DNA from: Verrucomicrobia subdivision 3 bacterium UBA693
GTDB taxonomy: Bacteria > Verrucomicrobiota > Verrucomicrobiia > Limisphaerales > UBA8199
NCBI GenBank assembly: GCA_002298785.1
Contig: DBMR01000110.1
Span: 1-64,000, forward strand
Length of the DNA: 64,000 nt
Direction of reading: 5' to 3'
Shown: positions 25,140 through 34,354 of the stretch, one piece after another
Layout: each line of letters begins with the position of its first letter
Numbering within the stretch: position 1 is the first letter of the stretch
Translations under genes and position numbers: made by a program
The notes under the pieces: model-generated
Seen by the model: only the letters and a program-made list of their open reading frames with translations
Databases searched by the model: none
What the model was told of the DNA's origin: nothing

Positions 25140-26018
25140 CTATTGCAGGCGTTTGGCGCCCTGCTGCAACTCGTCCACGAATGCCTTCACCACTACCGAC
25201 ATCTTTCCGCGCCATAGGGCTCCAACCTTGACGGAGCCGAACTGCTTTTCCGGCAGCGCGAGGGCTCGCACGTTTCCGGGGAGGTTGGCTTTGGGTAACA
25301 GGACGCTTAAACCTACTCCGAGCCCGTTGGCCACGTAGGTCTGCACCAGCTCGATCGAACTGGTCTCGATGCTCGGGTACCAATCCACACCGAGCCGGGT
25401 GAGACCCTGCTGGAAGCGTTTGCAGATAGCCTCCACCGCTGGCAGACAGATCAGGGGCGTAAGAATTCGTCCCTCCTTCCACAGGCTTTGCAGGTCGCGG
25501 ATCGGACTACCTGCCTCCACCAATAAAGCCAGAGGCAGGCTTAGCAGCGCCAAAGAGTGGATGCCGGCCGGGGGCTTTTCCTCAATGAGCGTCACCGCCA
25601 GGTCGATTTCCTCCTCCAGCAGCAGTTGCTCGAGTTCCGCCTGGTAACCCTCCCGGAGAGTAACCTTCAGTTGCGGGAATTTCTCTCGCAGTTGCTTAAA
25701 TAGTACGGGTATATGATCCCGCAGTACGACGGTGGAGGCACCGATTCGGATTTGGGCCTTTTTGCCTTGCTGCAAGTCGGTGCAGATCGTGTCCAGGCTG
25801 GAAAAGAAGGGATAGATAAACTGGTACAGCTTATCGCCGGAAGAGGTCAGGGCGAACGGACGCCGTTGGAAGAGCACCACCCCCAGGTATTCCTCCAGTT
25901 GTGCCACTTGCCCACTCACCGCCGGCTGCTGGATGCCGTAAGGGATGTTCCGCACGGCTTCGGTGATGCCGCCATGCCGCGCAACGTAATAAAAGAGCTC
26001 GAGATGATGTATATTCAT
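25140..26018 (-). CDS. LysR-family transcriptional regulator
   Basis: This 292-residue LysR-type regulator is chosen from the ATG at 26018, which opens the winged helix-turn-helix (MNIHHLELFYYVARHGGITEAV, recognition helix around GIQQPAVSGQVAQLEEYLG). The effector-binding domain begins around residue 90 (QIRIGASTVVLRDHIP) and has the periplasmic-binding-protein fold with LVEAGSPI and VANGLGVGLSVL. It is divergent from the TRAP transporter operon, with a LysR-type dyad in the spacer, so it probably controls that operon in response to the transported substrate. The effector is unknown. Confidence 0.92.
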   Translation of the reverse strand: MNIHHLELFYYVARHGGITEAVRNIPYGIQQPAVSGQVAQLEEYLGVVLFQRRPFALTSSGDKLYQFIYPFFSSLDTICTDLQQGKKAQIRIGASTVVLRDHIPVLFKQLREKFPQLKVTLREGYQAELEQLLLEEEIDLAVTLIEEKPPAGIHSLALLSLPLALLVEAGSPIRDLQSLWKEGRILTPLICLPAVEAICKRFQQGLTRLGVDWYPSIETSSIELVQTYVANGLGVGLSVLLPKANLPGNVRALALPEKQFGSVKVGALWRGKMSVVVKAFVDELQQGAKRLQ

Positions 26019-26113
26019 CGCCTGGTGGTGATCTGGCCCGCGGGAAATTCTTGGCGTCCGGTCGGGAAAAGGCAAGCCCGAGGTTTTGTTCCGGTGGTTT
26101 TTTCAATGTTAGC

Positions 26114-26128
26114 ATCGAGATTTTCGAT
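26114..26128. promoter_or_regulatory. LysR-type operator (T-N11-A dyad)
   Basis: ATCGAGATTTTCGAT is a perfect 5-bp dyad (ATCGA/TCGAT) containing T-N11-A. It sits in the 240-base divergent spacer and abuts a possible -35 box (TTGACT, 26130-26135) directed at the TRAP operon. Confidence 0.55.
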
Positions 26129-26258
26129 TTTGACTTCCGGGCGGGCTCCGGTATTGCTTGAACGCAGCTTTGGTTGCGTCATAACGGGGTGGACCTCGCT
26201 CGGGATGGACTTTTCCTTTTGAACCGATCGGGGCGATGGGTCAGTTGAGATTGGTGCG

Positions 26259-27197
26259 ATGAACTGTATGGGCAAAAGAATTGTGAGGCCGATGCTGGTG
26301 TGTATGCTGGCAATGGCCATGGGCAGTGGATGCTCGATCAAGCGCATAGCGGCGAACAAGCTGGGCGACGCGCTGGCGGGCAGCGGGGTCACTTTCGCGG
26401 CGGACGACGATCCGGAACTGATCAAATCCGCGGTGCCGTTTAGTTTGAAGCTGATGGAGAGCATCCTGAGCGAAACACCGCGGCACCGGGGACTGCTCCT
26501 GGCGGCTGCCAGTGGGTTTACGCAATATAGTTACGCGTTTGTGCAACAGGAGGCTGATCAACTGGAAACCCGGGATATTGCGGCGGCGACCGAGACGCGC
26601 CAGCGTGCCCGCAAGCTCTATTTGCGCGCGCGCGACTATGCCCTGCGGGAATTGGAGGTCGCCCATCGGGGGTTTCGGGCCAAACTGAATGCGGATCCGG
26701 AGTCGGCGGTCCAAATGTTGCGTAAGAGGGACGTGCCGGCGGCTTACTGGGCGGCGGCGTCCTGGGCGGCCGCCACGGGGATTATCAAGAACGATCCCGG
26801 ACTATTTGCCGACCTGGCGAAGATCGATGCGCTAGCCGATCGCCTCCTCGAGCTTGATCCAGATTACGATTTTGGCGCGGTGCACTCCTTTATGATCACC
26901 TACCAGACCACCCGCCCGAAGGGGCAGGAGGATCCTGCGGTGCTGGCGCGGCGCCACTTCGAGCTCGCCGTGCGGTTGAGCCAGGGATTGCAGGCCGGGC
27001 CCTACGTCATCCTGGCTGAGTCCGTGGCGGTGCCGGAGCAGAACCTAAAGGAATTTCGAAGTCTATTAAACAGTGCGCTGGCAGTGAATCCAGATGCACG
27101 GCCGGAATGGCGCCTGGCGAATCTCATTATGCAGCAGCGTGCACGCTGGTTGCTGGCGCGTGAAAAGGATTTGATCGCGCCGCCGGAGTCTCAATAG
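26259..27197 (+). CDS. TatT-family TRAP-associated lipoprotein
   Basis: This 312-residue protein resembles TatT, the TPR-like helical lipoprotein first described with TRAP transporters in Treponema (Tp0956). The N terminus is a lipoprotein signal with Cys25 (AMGSGCSIKR). The body is helical, with repeated Ala-rich helix pairs: LLAAASGFTQYSYAFVQQEAD, VPAAYWAAASWAAATGIIKN, LLELDPDYDFGAVHSF and HFELAVRLS. In Treponema TatT assembles with the substrate-binding protein and is thought to hand over hydrophobic ligands. Here it is the first gene of a three-gene operon with the binding protein and the permease. The lipobox is slightly atypical (Gly at -3). Confidence 0.88.
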   Translation: MNCMGKRIVRPMLVCMLAMAMGSGCSIKRIAANKLGDALAGSGVTFAADDDPELIKSAVPFSLKLMESILSETPRHRGLLLAAASGFTQYSYAFVQQEADQLETRDIAAATETRQRARKLYLRARDYALRELEVAHRGFRAKLNADPESAVQMLRKRDVPAAYWAAASWAAATGIIKNDPGLFADLAKIDALADRLLELDPDYDFGAVHSFMITYQTTRPKGQEDPAVLARRHFELAVRLSQGLQAGPYVILAESVAVPEQNLKEFRSLLNSALAVNPDARPEWRLANLIMQQRARWLLAREKDLIAPPESQ

Positions 27198-27214
27198 CTG
27201 TAGTGGAAATTGAT

Positions 27215-28246
27215 ATGAACCAAGATCTGACAATCTCGATCCTGGCCCTGTGGTTGGCGACGTGGGTGACGCCTGGCCAGGTGGTCGCACAGCCTGCACC
27301 GGTGGAAATTCGCCTGGCTACCATTTTGCCGCAAGGCCTCGAACAGGCGAATAAACTGGTGAAATTGACCCAGGACTGGAAGCAGATTTCCGGCGGTACC
27401 GTGAACATGACGCGCTCACCCAGCGGACCGAAAGACGGCGAGTCAGGCATCGTTAAAAAGCTGCGGTCCGGCAACTACCAGGCCGCTGTGCTTTCCACCA
27501 TGGGCCTAATGGAGATTGAGCCCGACGTGGCGGCACTACAGATGATGCCCCTCGTCTTTCAGAATTGGGAGGAAGTCGACTTTATCCGCGAGAAGCTGCG
27601 GCCGGAGCTGGAACGGAAATTGGCCGCCAAAGGTTTTGTGACATTGTTTTGGGCCGACAGTGGGTGGGTGAATTATTTTTCCGCGCGGGAAGGATTCACG
27701 CCCGAGGATTTCCGGGCGATGAAGCTGTTCACCTGGGCAGGGGAGAGCAAGCAAGTGGAGATCATGAAGTCGCTGCGGTATCACCCGGTGCCGCTGGAGA
27801 CGGATAATCTCTATAGCGCGTTTGCCACGCAAATGGTGGATGCAGCGCCCTTATCTCCTTCATACGCTTTGGGGGTGCGCATTCCCTCGCTGGCGCCCTT
27901 CGTGCTGGACGTGAAATGGACGCCGATAGTTGGTGCGGCGGTCGTAAAGACCGAAACCTGGAACCGAATCCCCGAAGAGTTGCGCGCCAAGCTTCTGGCA
28001 GTTGCGGCGAGCGCTGGGCAGGATATCCGTCGCGAAGGCCGCAAGCTCCATGATGAGTCGCTCGAGGTGCTGCGCAAGGGGCCCAAGACCAAAGTGCACG
28101 AGCTCACTCCCGGAGAGCAAAAGGCCTGGGAGGAATTGGCCCGCGAGATTGCTCCACGAATTCGTGGCAACATCGTGCCAGCAGAGATTTACGACGTGGT
28201 CCAGAAAGAGTTGGCGGATTTTCGTGGGCGGGCTTCCAGCAAATAA
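27215..28246 (+). CDS. TRAP transporter substrate-binding protein (DctP/TatP-like)
   Basis: This 343-residue periplasmic binding protein of the TRAP family has a Sec signal (ISILALWLATWVTPGQVVAQ). The ATG at 27215 has GGAAA at good distance and is preferred over the GTG at 27203. Family features include VEIRLATILPQG at the start of the mature domain, NLYSAFATQMVDAAPLSP, which corresponds to the conserved Y-x-A-L-x-x-G-x-V-D region, and WNRIPEELRAKLLAVA. The carboxylate-binding Arg normally found in the KIR/KVR motif is not evident: the segment reads FRAMKLFTWAG. The ligand may therefore not be a classical organic acid, in line with the TatT partner. Confidence 0.88.
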   Translation: MNQDLTISILALWLATWVTPGQVVAQPAPVEIRLATILPQGLEQANKLVKLTQDWKQISGGTVNMTRSPSGPKDGESGIVKKLRSGNYQAAVLSTMGLMEIEPDVAALQMMPLVFQNWEEVDFIREKLRPELERKLAAKGFVTLFWADSGWVNYFSAREGFTPEDFRAMKLFTWAGESKQVEIMKSLRYHPVPLETDNLYSAFATQMVDAAPLSPSYALGVRIPSLAPFVLDVKWTPIVGAAVVKTETWNRIPEELRAKLLAVAASAGQDIRREGRKLHDESLEVLRKGPKTKVHELTPGEQKAWEELAREIAPRIRGNIVPAEIYDVVQKELADFRGRASSK

Positions 28247-28313
28247 GCGCGTGGGCAATAGACACATTGATTAGATAGTGGCCGACCCTCGTGTTGGCGA
28301 TGAGCGGAATTTC

Positions 28314-30170
28314 ATGAACGAACCTGGAGGAACTGGGACGGCACCTGCGGAGCCACTAACCCCGCCACGGTGGTGGCCGGAATGTCTTAAGTCCACCGAA
28401 AATCTGGTGGTGGTCTTTTGTCTGGGCGTGATGGTGGTGATCCCCCTGGTGGAGGCGATACTCCGTCGCACCGTGAATGTGGGGATCTCGGCTTCGGCCT
28501 CGATCGTGCAGCACTTCTGCCTGGTCCTGGGCATGGTCGGCGGCGCGATCGCGGCTCGCGAAGAAAGGCTGCTCTCGCTTTCTACCGTCACCAGCTTTCT
28601 GAAGGGTGATTGGGCAGTTTTCGCCCGGGTGATCAGCAATGGCTTTGGCGCGGCGATTTCCTTCGTGCTCTGCTGGGCTTCCGCACAGTTTGTGGTGCAG
28701 GAAAGGGCTGGCGGCAATTTGATTGCTTACGGGGTTCCCCGGTGGTGGGTGGAATCGGTGATGCCGGTCGGTTTTGGGTTGATCGGGGCCCGATTGCTCT
28801 GGCATGGAGGCAAGACTTGGAAGGAGCGTGGTCTGGCGTTCACGCTTTGTGCGGCGCTACTGGGACTGGCCGTCTGGACACCGCTGGCCCCCGCCAAAAT
28901 GGCCTACCCTGCACTTGGCGGTTTGCTGCTGGCGGCGATTCTGGGAGCGCCAGTATTCATTATTCTCGGTGGCGCGGCGGCCATCCTGTTTTGGGGCCGG
29001 GGTATGCCGTTGGCGGCTTTGCCGATTGATCATTACGGGTTAGTCGTGAACGCGACGTTGCCCACCATCCCCTTATTCACGCTGGCCGGCTATCTCCTGG
29101 CCGAAAGTGGAGCGTCGCAGCGCCTGGTGCGAGTCTGCAACGCGCTGGTTGGACATTTCCGCGGCGGACCGGCGATTGCCACGGCCCTGGCGTGCGCATT
29201 CTTTACCTCGTTCACCGGCGCATCCGGAGTTACTATTTTGGCGCTCGGCGGGCTCCTGATGCCCGTCCTGCTGTCGGCGCGTTATTCCGAGAAGAACGCT
29301 CTTGGATTGCTGACGGGCGCTGGATCCCTGGGCTTGCTCATGCCCCCCTGTCTGCCGCTCATCCTTTACGCCATCGTCGCCAATGTGGAAATGGAGAAGA
29401 TTTTTTTGGGCGGAATCCTGCCGTGCATCCTGCTGATGGTGCTGACCTCCATGTTGGGGATCGTGCAGGGCGGTAAGGTGGACGGTGGTCGCCCGCGGTT
29501 TTCCTGGGTGGAAGCGCGGCAGGCATTGTGGGCTGCCAAATGGGAACTGGCTTTGCCCGGAGTGGCGCTGCTGGCCTTGTTCGGCGGCTTCTGCACTCCG
29601 ATGGAAGCGGCGGCGCTGACTGCGTTTTACGCGTTCGTGATCGAAGTGTTTGTGCAGCGGGATCTCAAGATCGGGCGCGATTTGCCACGCGTGATGACTG
29701 AATGTGCCCTGCTGGTGGGTGGGGTGCTGCTGATTCTCGGGGTAGCGCTGGGATTAACGGACTTTTTGGTGGAATCGGAAGCCCCGGACAAGCTGTTGGC
29801 CTGGGTCCAGCAATCGGTTCACAGTCGCTGGACCTTTTTACTGGTGTTGAATTTGTTCTTATTGTTGGTGGGTTGTCTCATGGACGTTTTTTCAGCCATC
29901 ATCGTGGTGGTCCCGCTCATCGTACCGCTGGGCGTGGCTTTCAACATCGATCCGGTGCATTTGGGTATCATTTTTCTCGCCAATCTTGAGCTGGGATTTT
30001 TGACACCGCCGGTGGGGATGAATCTGTTCCTTTCCTCGTATCGATTCAAAAAGCCCATGGCCGAGGTCATTCATGCCACGATCCCGATTTTGATCGTTCT
30101 GCTAGTGGGCGTGTTGTTGATTACCTACTTCCCGCCACTAACCACGTTCCTGCCGAGCCTGCGCCGGTAA
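28314..30170 (+). CDS. Fused TRAP permease DctQM
   Basis: This protein of about 618 residues fuses the small (DctQ) and large (DctM) membrane subunits of a TRAP transporter. The N-terminal part (about 30-190) has four helices including VVVFCLGVMVVIPLVEAILR. The rest has about 12 helices with family motifs GAPVFIILGGAAAILFWGRG, PTIPLFTLAGYLLAESG, FTSFTGASGVTILALGG, LLMPPCLPLILYAI and LTPPVGMNLFL. It imports a solute using the Na+ gradient. The ATG at 28314 is chosen; a GTG at 28278 would add 12 residues. It is the last gene of the operon and abuts the convergent phosphodiesterase gene. Confidence 0.93.
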   Translation: MNEPGGTGTAPAEPLTPPRWWPECLKSTENLVVVFCLGVMVVIPLVEAILRRTVNVGISASASIVQHFCLVLGMVGGAIAAREERLLSLSTVTSFLKGDWAVFARVISNGFGAAISFVLCWASAQFVVQERAGGNLIAYGVPRWWVESVMPVGFGLIGARLLWHGGKTWKERGLAFTLCAALLGLAVWTPLAPAKMAYPALGGLLLAAILGAPVFIILGGAAAILFWGRGMPLAALPIDHYGLVVNATLPTIPLFTLAGYLLAESGASQRLVRVCNALVGHFRGGPAIATALACAFFTSFTGASGVTILALGGLLMPVLLSARYSEKNALGLLTGAGSLGLLMPPCLPLILYAIVANVEMEKIFLGGILPCILLMVLTSMLGIVQGGKVDGGRPRFSWVEARQALWAAKWELALPGVALLALFGGFCTPMEAAALTAFYAFVIEVFVQRDLKIGRDLPRVMTECALLVGGVLLILGVALGLTDFLVESEAPDKLLAWVQQSVHSRWTFLLVLNLFLLLVGCLMDVFSAIIVVVPLIVPLGVAFNIDPVHLGIIFLANLELGFLTPPVGMNLFLSSYRFKKPMAEVIHATIPILIVLLVGVLLITYFPPLTTFLPSLRR

Positions 30171-30177
30171 TCGATGG

Positions 30178-30642
30178 TCAAAGGGTCAAATATCGCCAAT
30201 CCAATTCGGACCCGGCAAGGCTGAGAATGGCTACTGAACGTTCCATGCCGAAGCGGCGGTTGCCGGCGTAGCCCGGGTTAAAAAACAGGGTGGATCCGAT
30301 CCATTCGGCAAACGGTTTGTGCGTATGACCAAATACCACCACATTCACCTGGTCATCACGAATGCGCTGTTCCACCGGTTGGGGCAACTGGTACGGATTG
30401 ACGATATGGTGCAGCAGAAACTTTCGGCTCCCGAGTCCCACGACGGCTGTCTTTGGATAGCGAAATCCGGGTTCATCGGTGTTGCCGCAGACGGCGGTAA
30501 CCGGTGCGAGTTTCTCCAACTCCCGGAGGATTCCAGGTTTCCCAATGTCGCCGCCGTGCAGGATGTGGTCCACCCCGGTGAACAGCCTCCTCACCCGCGG
30601 GTGAAAGAAATCGTGCGTGTCGGAAATTACCCCGATGTTCAT
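30178..30642 (-). CDS. YfcE/MJ0936-type metallophosphoesterase
   Basis: This 154-residue calcineurin-like phosphodiesterase has the full set of metal-binding motifs: Asp8 and His10 (ISDTH), Asp32 (HGGDIG), Asn54 and Asp56 (CGNTDE), His79 (LLHHI) and His106/His108 (FGHTHKP). Members hydrolyse small phosphodiesters in vitro; the physiological substrate is unknown. It is cytoplasmic with no signal peptide. It is convergent with the TRAP permease and lies downstream of the DUF6580 gene on the same strand. Confidence 0.93.
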   Translation of the reverse strand: MNIGVISDTHDFFHPRVRRLFTGVDHILHGGDIGKPGILRELEKLAPVTAVCGNTDEPGFRYPKTAVVGLGSRKFLLHHIVNPYQLPQPVEQRIRDDQVNVVVFGHTHKPFAEWIGSTLFFNPGYAGNRRFGMERSVAILSLAGSELDWRYLTL

Positions 30643-30689
30643 GAAGGACGTGGGAACGAGGGCTCGGGTCCCGGGGTAGGGGCCTGGAC

Positions 30690-31373
30690 CTAGGCCGGGC
30701 CTTCGTCCGGGACTTCGTCGGGTTGGGCCTCTTCTGGTTCGGGTTCCTTTTCTTCAGCTGTTTCGGGGGCGGCGGTAAGCTTCATTGCGCCCGCGAACAG
30801 GCCAGTAAACAAGCCGCCGCTGAGCAGCGTATTCCGGAAAAACTCGAGAGTAGTGGGGTAGCCGCCGGTGCCTTTGGTGAGGGCGATTAGCAGACCCGCA
30901 AGGTCTTTCGTGTATTCGGGATTATTGAAAGGGTTGAATAGCCAGGCCGCGGTGTTGGTGATCAGATAAAAGAGCACCGCGCCCACCACACCGCCACTTA
31001 GCAGCCGTAAGAAGGATGCCCGCGGATTAAAACGGGAACCAAACCACACAATGGCCAGGAAAGCGCCGTAGTTGATCAGTTGCGTCCACTGGAACGCGTT
31101 GATTCCCATCCCAAAGTAGTAGTAGAGATTCAACGCGACATCAGAGACCACCAGCGTCAGGAGCGGCAGCCACCATTTAATGTTCGCAGGAAAGAACGAG
31201 CCTGCGCAGAAAGCCAGGGCGTAAAACGCGCTAAAATTCGGCGGGAACAATCCCGGCCAGCGCGACATGGCCGCCAGCAGCATGAACATGCCGGGCAACC
31301 ATTTGTGCCAATTAATATTCACCGCCTGAAGAATAGCGTTCTGGTCTGGCTTTACAAGCGCCACTTGGCGCAC
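30690..31373 (-). CDS. DUF6580-family integral membrane protein
   Basis: This 227-residue protein matches the DUF6580 family (putative transport or ECF-S-like membrane proteins). About five membrane segments are visible: LPGMFMLLAAMSRWPGLF, FYALAFCAGSFF, LPLLTLVVSDVALNLYYYFG, YGAFLAIVWFG and LSGGVVGAVLFYLITNTAAW. NTAAWLFNPFNNPEYTKD and the final helix LLSGGLFTGLFAGAM are typical. A highly acidic Glu/Pro tail ends the protein. The start is a GTG with no clear ribosome binding site, so the exact N terminus is uncertain. Substrate unknown. Confidence 0.8.
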   Translation of the reverse strand: MRQVALVKPDQNAILQAVNINWHKWLPGMFMLLAAMSRWPGLFPPNFSAFYALAFCAGSFFPANIKWWLPLLTLVVSDVALNLYYYFGMGINAFQWTQLINYGAFLAIVWFGSRFNPRASFLRLLSGGVVGAVLFYLITNTAAWLFNPFNNPEYTKDLAGLLIALTKGTGGYPTTLEFFRNTLLSGGLFTGLFAGAMKLTAAPETAEEKEPEPEEAQPDEVPDEGPA

Positions 31374-31437
31374 GTGCGGCTCACAAGATTCCGGCCAGTC
31401 GTCTGCCTGATACGGTTTATCCGGATTATGCCGGCGC

Positions 31438-32802
31438 CTATTTCCTGGCGTGACTGAGTCGGTAGGCTTCGGTCGTCACGAAGTATTTCGTGATCATATT
31501 TGGTACCTCCCAGTCCGGGAGTTTGCCTTCACTGAGGAACTTAAGGTAGTTCTCGGTTACTTGGGAGAAATGGGCTTCGTGTCCGACACTGTATTTTTCA
31601 GGAATGGTAACTTGCCACAGATTTCCAGCTTTTTGGAGTCCGATTCTGGGATAGGTGGCAGCGAGCGTCTGGATCGCAGCCTGGAGGGATTTTTCAAATT
31701 CAGCCGTGGCTGGACCGGGACGGGCATCGACGTACAGCGTCGGAGCATATTTTTGCTCTGGCCCCTGCTTGATCAGCAGGTCCGCACGGGTGCCGCGCAT
31801 GACCGAGGAATGCATATCTTTAGCCCCTGGGGGAGCTTCGAAATTCCAGATGACCCGCACCTTGGCGTGGATGCCTTTAACCTGCCAGGTGACATCGCCG
31901 CAGGAATACACCTGGAGGATGCCTTTTGAATCTACGTAGGGCTTCAGGTAGGATGGGTAATTGTCCAGGCCGGTCGCCTTCTTAAATTGGGCGGGATTAA
32001 TCGCAGTTGCCCAGCGGGTCGCCGCAAGCACCTTGACGTCCTTGCGCCAATCCAATGCTTGTCCCGGGAAGCAACCCCACTGCACCAAATCCACAAGGTG
32101 TGTGCCCACGTCGGGAATGGCCTCTCCCTGCTGTTTCACGTCAAAAAACCACGCAGGGCGGACCAGCGGTTTTCCGGCCACTTCCTTGCTGTAATGATGA
32201 ACGCTCTCGGTAAAAACCGCCGGTTGTTCCGGTGTGCCTGTTACGAATTGTCCGAAGACCTCGGGATGCCGGGATAATTCCCGCTGCAAGATCGTGGTGA
32301 TCTCAAAGCGCTCCGTCATGATGTCGTACAACAGCACCTTTTTCTGCTGCGCCTTTTCAAAGTCCTGGCGCAACAGGGTGAATCCTTCCGGCGTAATGGC
32401 CATGGGCTTGTCAGCCAGCACGTTGAAGCCCGCGGCGATGGATTTGTCGATGTACTCAGTTTTCCTCAGGTTGCTGCCGGAAATCACCACGACATTGCCC
32501 GCCTTGTCGCGCACCATGCGATCCAGGAAATCCGCCCCGATGTAAGTTTTGGTGTCCCAGTGAGTCGGTTGGTCAGCGCGGGTATTGAAGCTCTCGATGC
32601 GCTTCAGATGGTCCTCAAGTTCTGGGCCCTGCGGCGCGTACACGTGCACCACCGGATCCACCTGGGGGTACATCATTTTTTGGACGAGCCCGGCGTGGAA
32701 ATGGCCGGGGTCGAGCGTGAGCAATCGCACCGAATAATCGGCAGCGGTTGCGCCGAAAGTGGCAAGCGTCGTGGCCATGGTTACAATCGATTTCAGCTTC
32801 AT
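31438..32802 (-). CDS. Secreted Gfo/Idh/MocA-family oxidoreductase with C-terminal putative oxidoreductase domain
   Basis: This 454-residue protein has a Sec-like signal (MKLKSIVTMATTLATFGATAADY) and a Rossmann-type N-terminal domain lacking a clear GxGxxG at the start. LADKPMAITPEGFTLLRQ, the family's EKP-like segment, has Asp instead of Glu. The C-terminal half contains FFDVKQQGEAIPDVGTHLVDLVQWG and WNFEAPPGAKDMHSSVMRGTRADL, found in a Verrucomicrobia/Bacteroidetes subgroup. The ATG at 32802 is chosen over one at 32826. It is the last gene of a ThuA-Gfo-Gfo cluster on the minus strand, about 90 bases from the preceding gene. Substrate probably a carbohydrate (inference). Confidence 0.85.
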   Translation of the reverse strand: MKLKSIVTMATTLATFGATAADYSVRLLTLDPGHFHAGLVQKMMYPQVDPVVHVYAPQGPELEDHLKRIESFNTRADQPTHWDTKTYIGADFLDRMVRDKAGNVVVISGSNLRKTEYIDKSIAAGFNVLADKPMAITPEGFTLLRQDFEKAQQKKVLLYDIMTERFEITTILQRELSRHPEVFGQFVTGTPEQPAVFTESVHHYSKEVAGKPLVRPAWFFDVKQQGEAIPDVGTHLVDLVQWGCFPGQALDWRKDVKVLAATRWATAINPAQFKKATGLDNYPSYLKPYVDSKGILQVYSCGDVTWQVKGIHAKVRVIWNFEAPPGAKDMHSSVMRGTRADLLIKQGPEQKYAPTLYVDARPGPATAEFEKSLQAAIQTLAATYPRIGLQKAGNLWQVTIPEKYSVGHEAHFSQVTENYLKFLSEGKLPDWEVPNMITKYFVTTEAYRLSHARK

Positions 32803-32892
32803 AAACTTAGAGACTGCGAGCGGCACTTGGCCGGTTCCGGCCCTTTCGGGCGACCCGGATCCTGGTTGCGGATTTAGGTTTCGACCGGCTGA

Positions 32893-34290
32893 TCAAGCTT
32901 TCTTGAGCAGGTTGCGCAACCCGTACGGGGCTCGCTCGGCGCGCGAACACATCGCATTGGCTTCGTCGTCGTTGATGAATTTCTCCTTCACGGGATCCCA
33001 TCGCAGCTTGCGTCCCAATTTCATGGCGATCCAGCCAATGATGCAGGCGCTGGTGGAGCGATGAGCTTCTTCCGGGGTGGTGACTGCCGGTTTGCGGGAT
33101 TTGATGCTTTGGAGCCAGTTCAGATGGTGATCGTTGCTCACGGGCAGGCGCAGGTCGTTTGGCCCCAGTTTACTGTTGAGGATTTTGGGATCTCTCGCCT
33201 CGAGCGCCTTGCCGAACGCACTGGCAGGATCGCTCGCGGTCGCCTTTTCTCCGCCGCGACTCACAAAAATCCACCCTTCTGAACCTTCGAAGCGCACGCC
33301 ATTGACGAAGGTGTTGTCGATGATCATGGTCACGCCGTTGGCGTATTTCATTTCAATGTGATACGGGCCGTGGACATTCCAGAGACCGCTCTTGGGGAAC
33401 TCGGCTTTGCCTTCGGCCTCGATGGGCCCGGTGAGTTCAGTGCCCATGCCCCAGTGTGCGATATCCACATGATGCGAGCCCCAGCCCGTGATCATGCCCA
33501 GGCAGTAGGACTCGATTCGGAGCCAACCAGGTCTTTCGGTCAGGCTGTTCTGCGGATGCACCCGGTTTTCGGTGTAAAACACTTTTGGCGTGCAGCCCAG
33601 CCACATGTCGTAGTTTAGGTTGGGGGGCACCGGCATTTCTGGTTCAACGATCCCCGCCGGGTCCACGGGCAAACCGATCTTCACGGTGTGCAGCTTCCCG
33701 ATGCGTCCGTTGCGCACGAGCTCGCAGGCCAGTCGGAACTGAGCGCCGGAGCGTTGCTGGCTGCCGATCTGGAACGCGCGCCTTTGTTTCTGGACGGTGT
33801 CGCTCACCAAACGGCCTTCTTCCAAGGTCATGGTCAGCGGTTTCTGGACATAGACGTCTTTGCCCGCCAGGGCAGCGGCTACAATCGCTTCCGCATGCCA
33901 GTGTTCGGGAGTGCTGATCGAGACAGCATCGATTCCGGGATCTTTCAGGAGCTCGCGAAAATCGCCATATGTGGCACAAACCTGCACGGTACTGCTGCCT
34001 TTCGCTTTGGCGTAGTGATCTTCCACCTGCTTCTTGCCCAGCCCCAGCCGGCGCGTATCCAGGTCGCACACCGCCACGACACGAGCGATGTCGTGCTTGA
34101 GAATGCCCGGCAAATCCATCGTGTGACCGATGCGGCCGCAGCCGATCTGACCGATGTGGATGCGATTGCTCGGTGCGTTTTGTCCGAACACCGAGGAGGG
34201 CACGATGGTGGGAAAAGCCAACGCGCCGGCACTGCCGGCCATGGTCAACTTAAGGAACTGCCGACGAGAGATACTGGGGATTCTTTTCAT
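32893..34290 (-). CDS. Tat-exported Gfo/Idh/MocA-family oxidoreductase
   Basis: This 465-residue NAD(P)-dependent oxidoreductase carries a twin-arginine signal (SRRQFLKLTMAGSAG) and is therefore exported with bound cofactor. The Rossmann fold begins at IHIGQIGCGRIGHTMD; the dinucleotide/catalytic motif reads VYVQKPLTM, so the usual EKP is QKP. IGSQQRSGAQFRLACELVRNG and GWGSHHVDIAHWGMG are typical of the family. The ATG at 34290 is chosen because it opens the Tat signal. It lies 64 bases downstream of ThuA and 90 upstream of a second oxidoreductase. Confidence 0.92.
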   Translation of the reverse strand: MKRIPSISRRQFLKLTMAGSAGALAFPTIVPSSVFGQNAPSNRIHIGQIGCGRIGHTMDLPGILKHDIARVVAVCDLDTRRLGLGKKQVEDHYAKAKGSSTVQVCATYGDFRELLKDPGIDAVSISTPEHWHAEAIVAAALAGKDVYVQKPLTMTLEEGRLVSDTVQKQRRAFQIGSQQRSGAQFRLACELVRNGRIGKLHTVKIGLPVDPAGIVEPEMPVPPNLNYDMWLGCTPKVFYTENRVHPQNSLTERPGWLRIESYCLGMITGWGSHHVDIAHWGMGTELTGPIEAEGKAEFPKSGLWNVHGPYHIEMKYANGVTMIIDNTFVNGVRFEGSEGWIFVSRGGEKATASDPASAFGKALEARDPKILNSKLGPNDLRLPVSNDHHLNWLQSIKSRKPAVTTPEEAHRSTSACIIGWIAMKLGRKLRWDPVKEKFINDDEANAMCSRAERAPYGLRNLLKKA

Positions 34291-34354
34291 AATGTGGTTT
34301 CGGGTGATTCGAAGTGGTGCCTTGTATGCGGGGGAAAAGGCAAAAGCGAATGGA

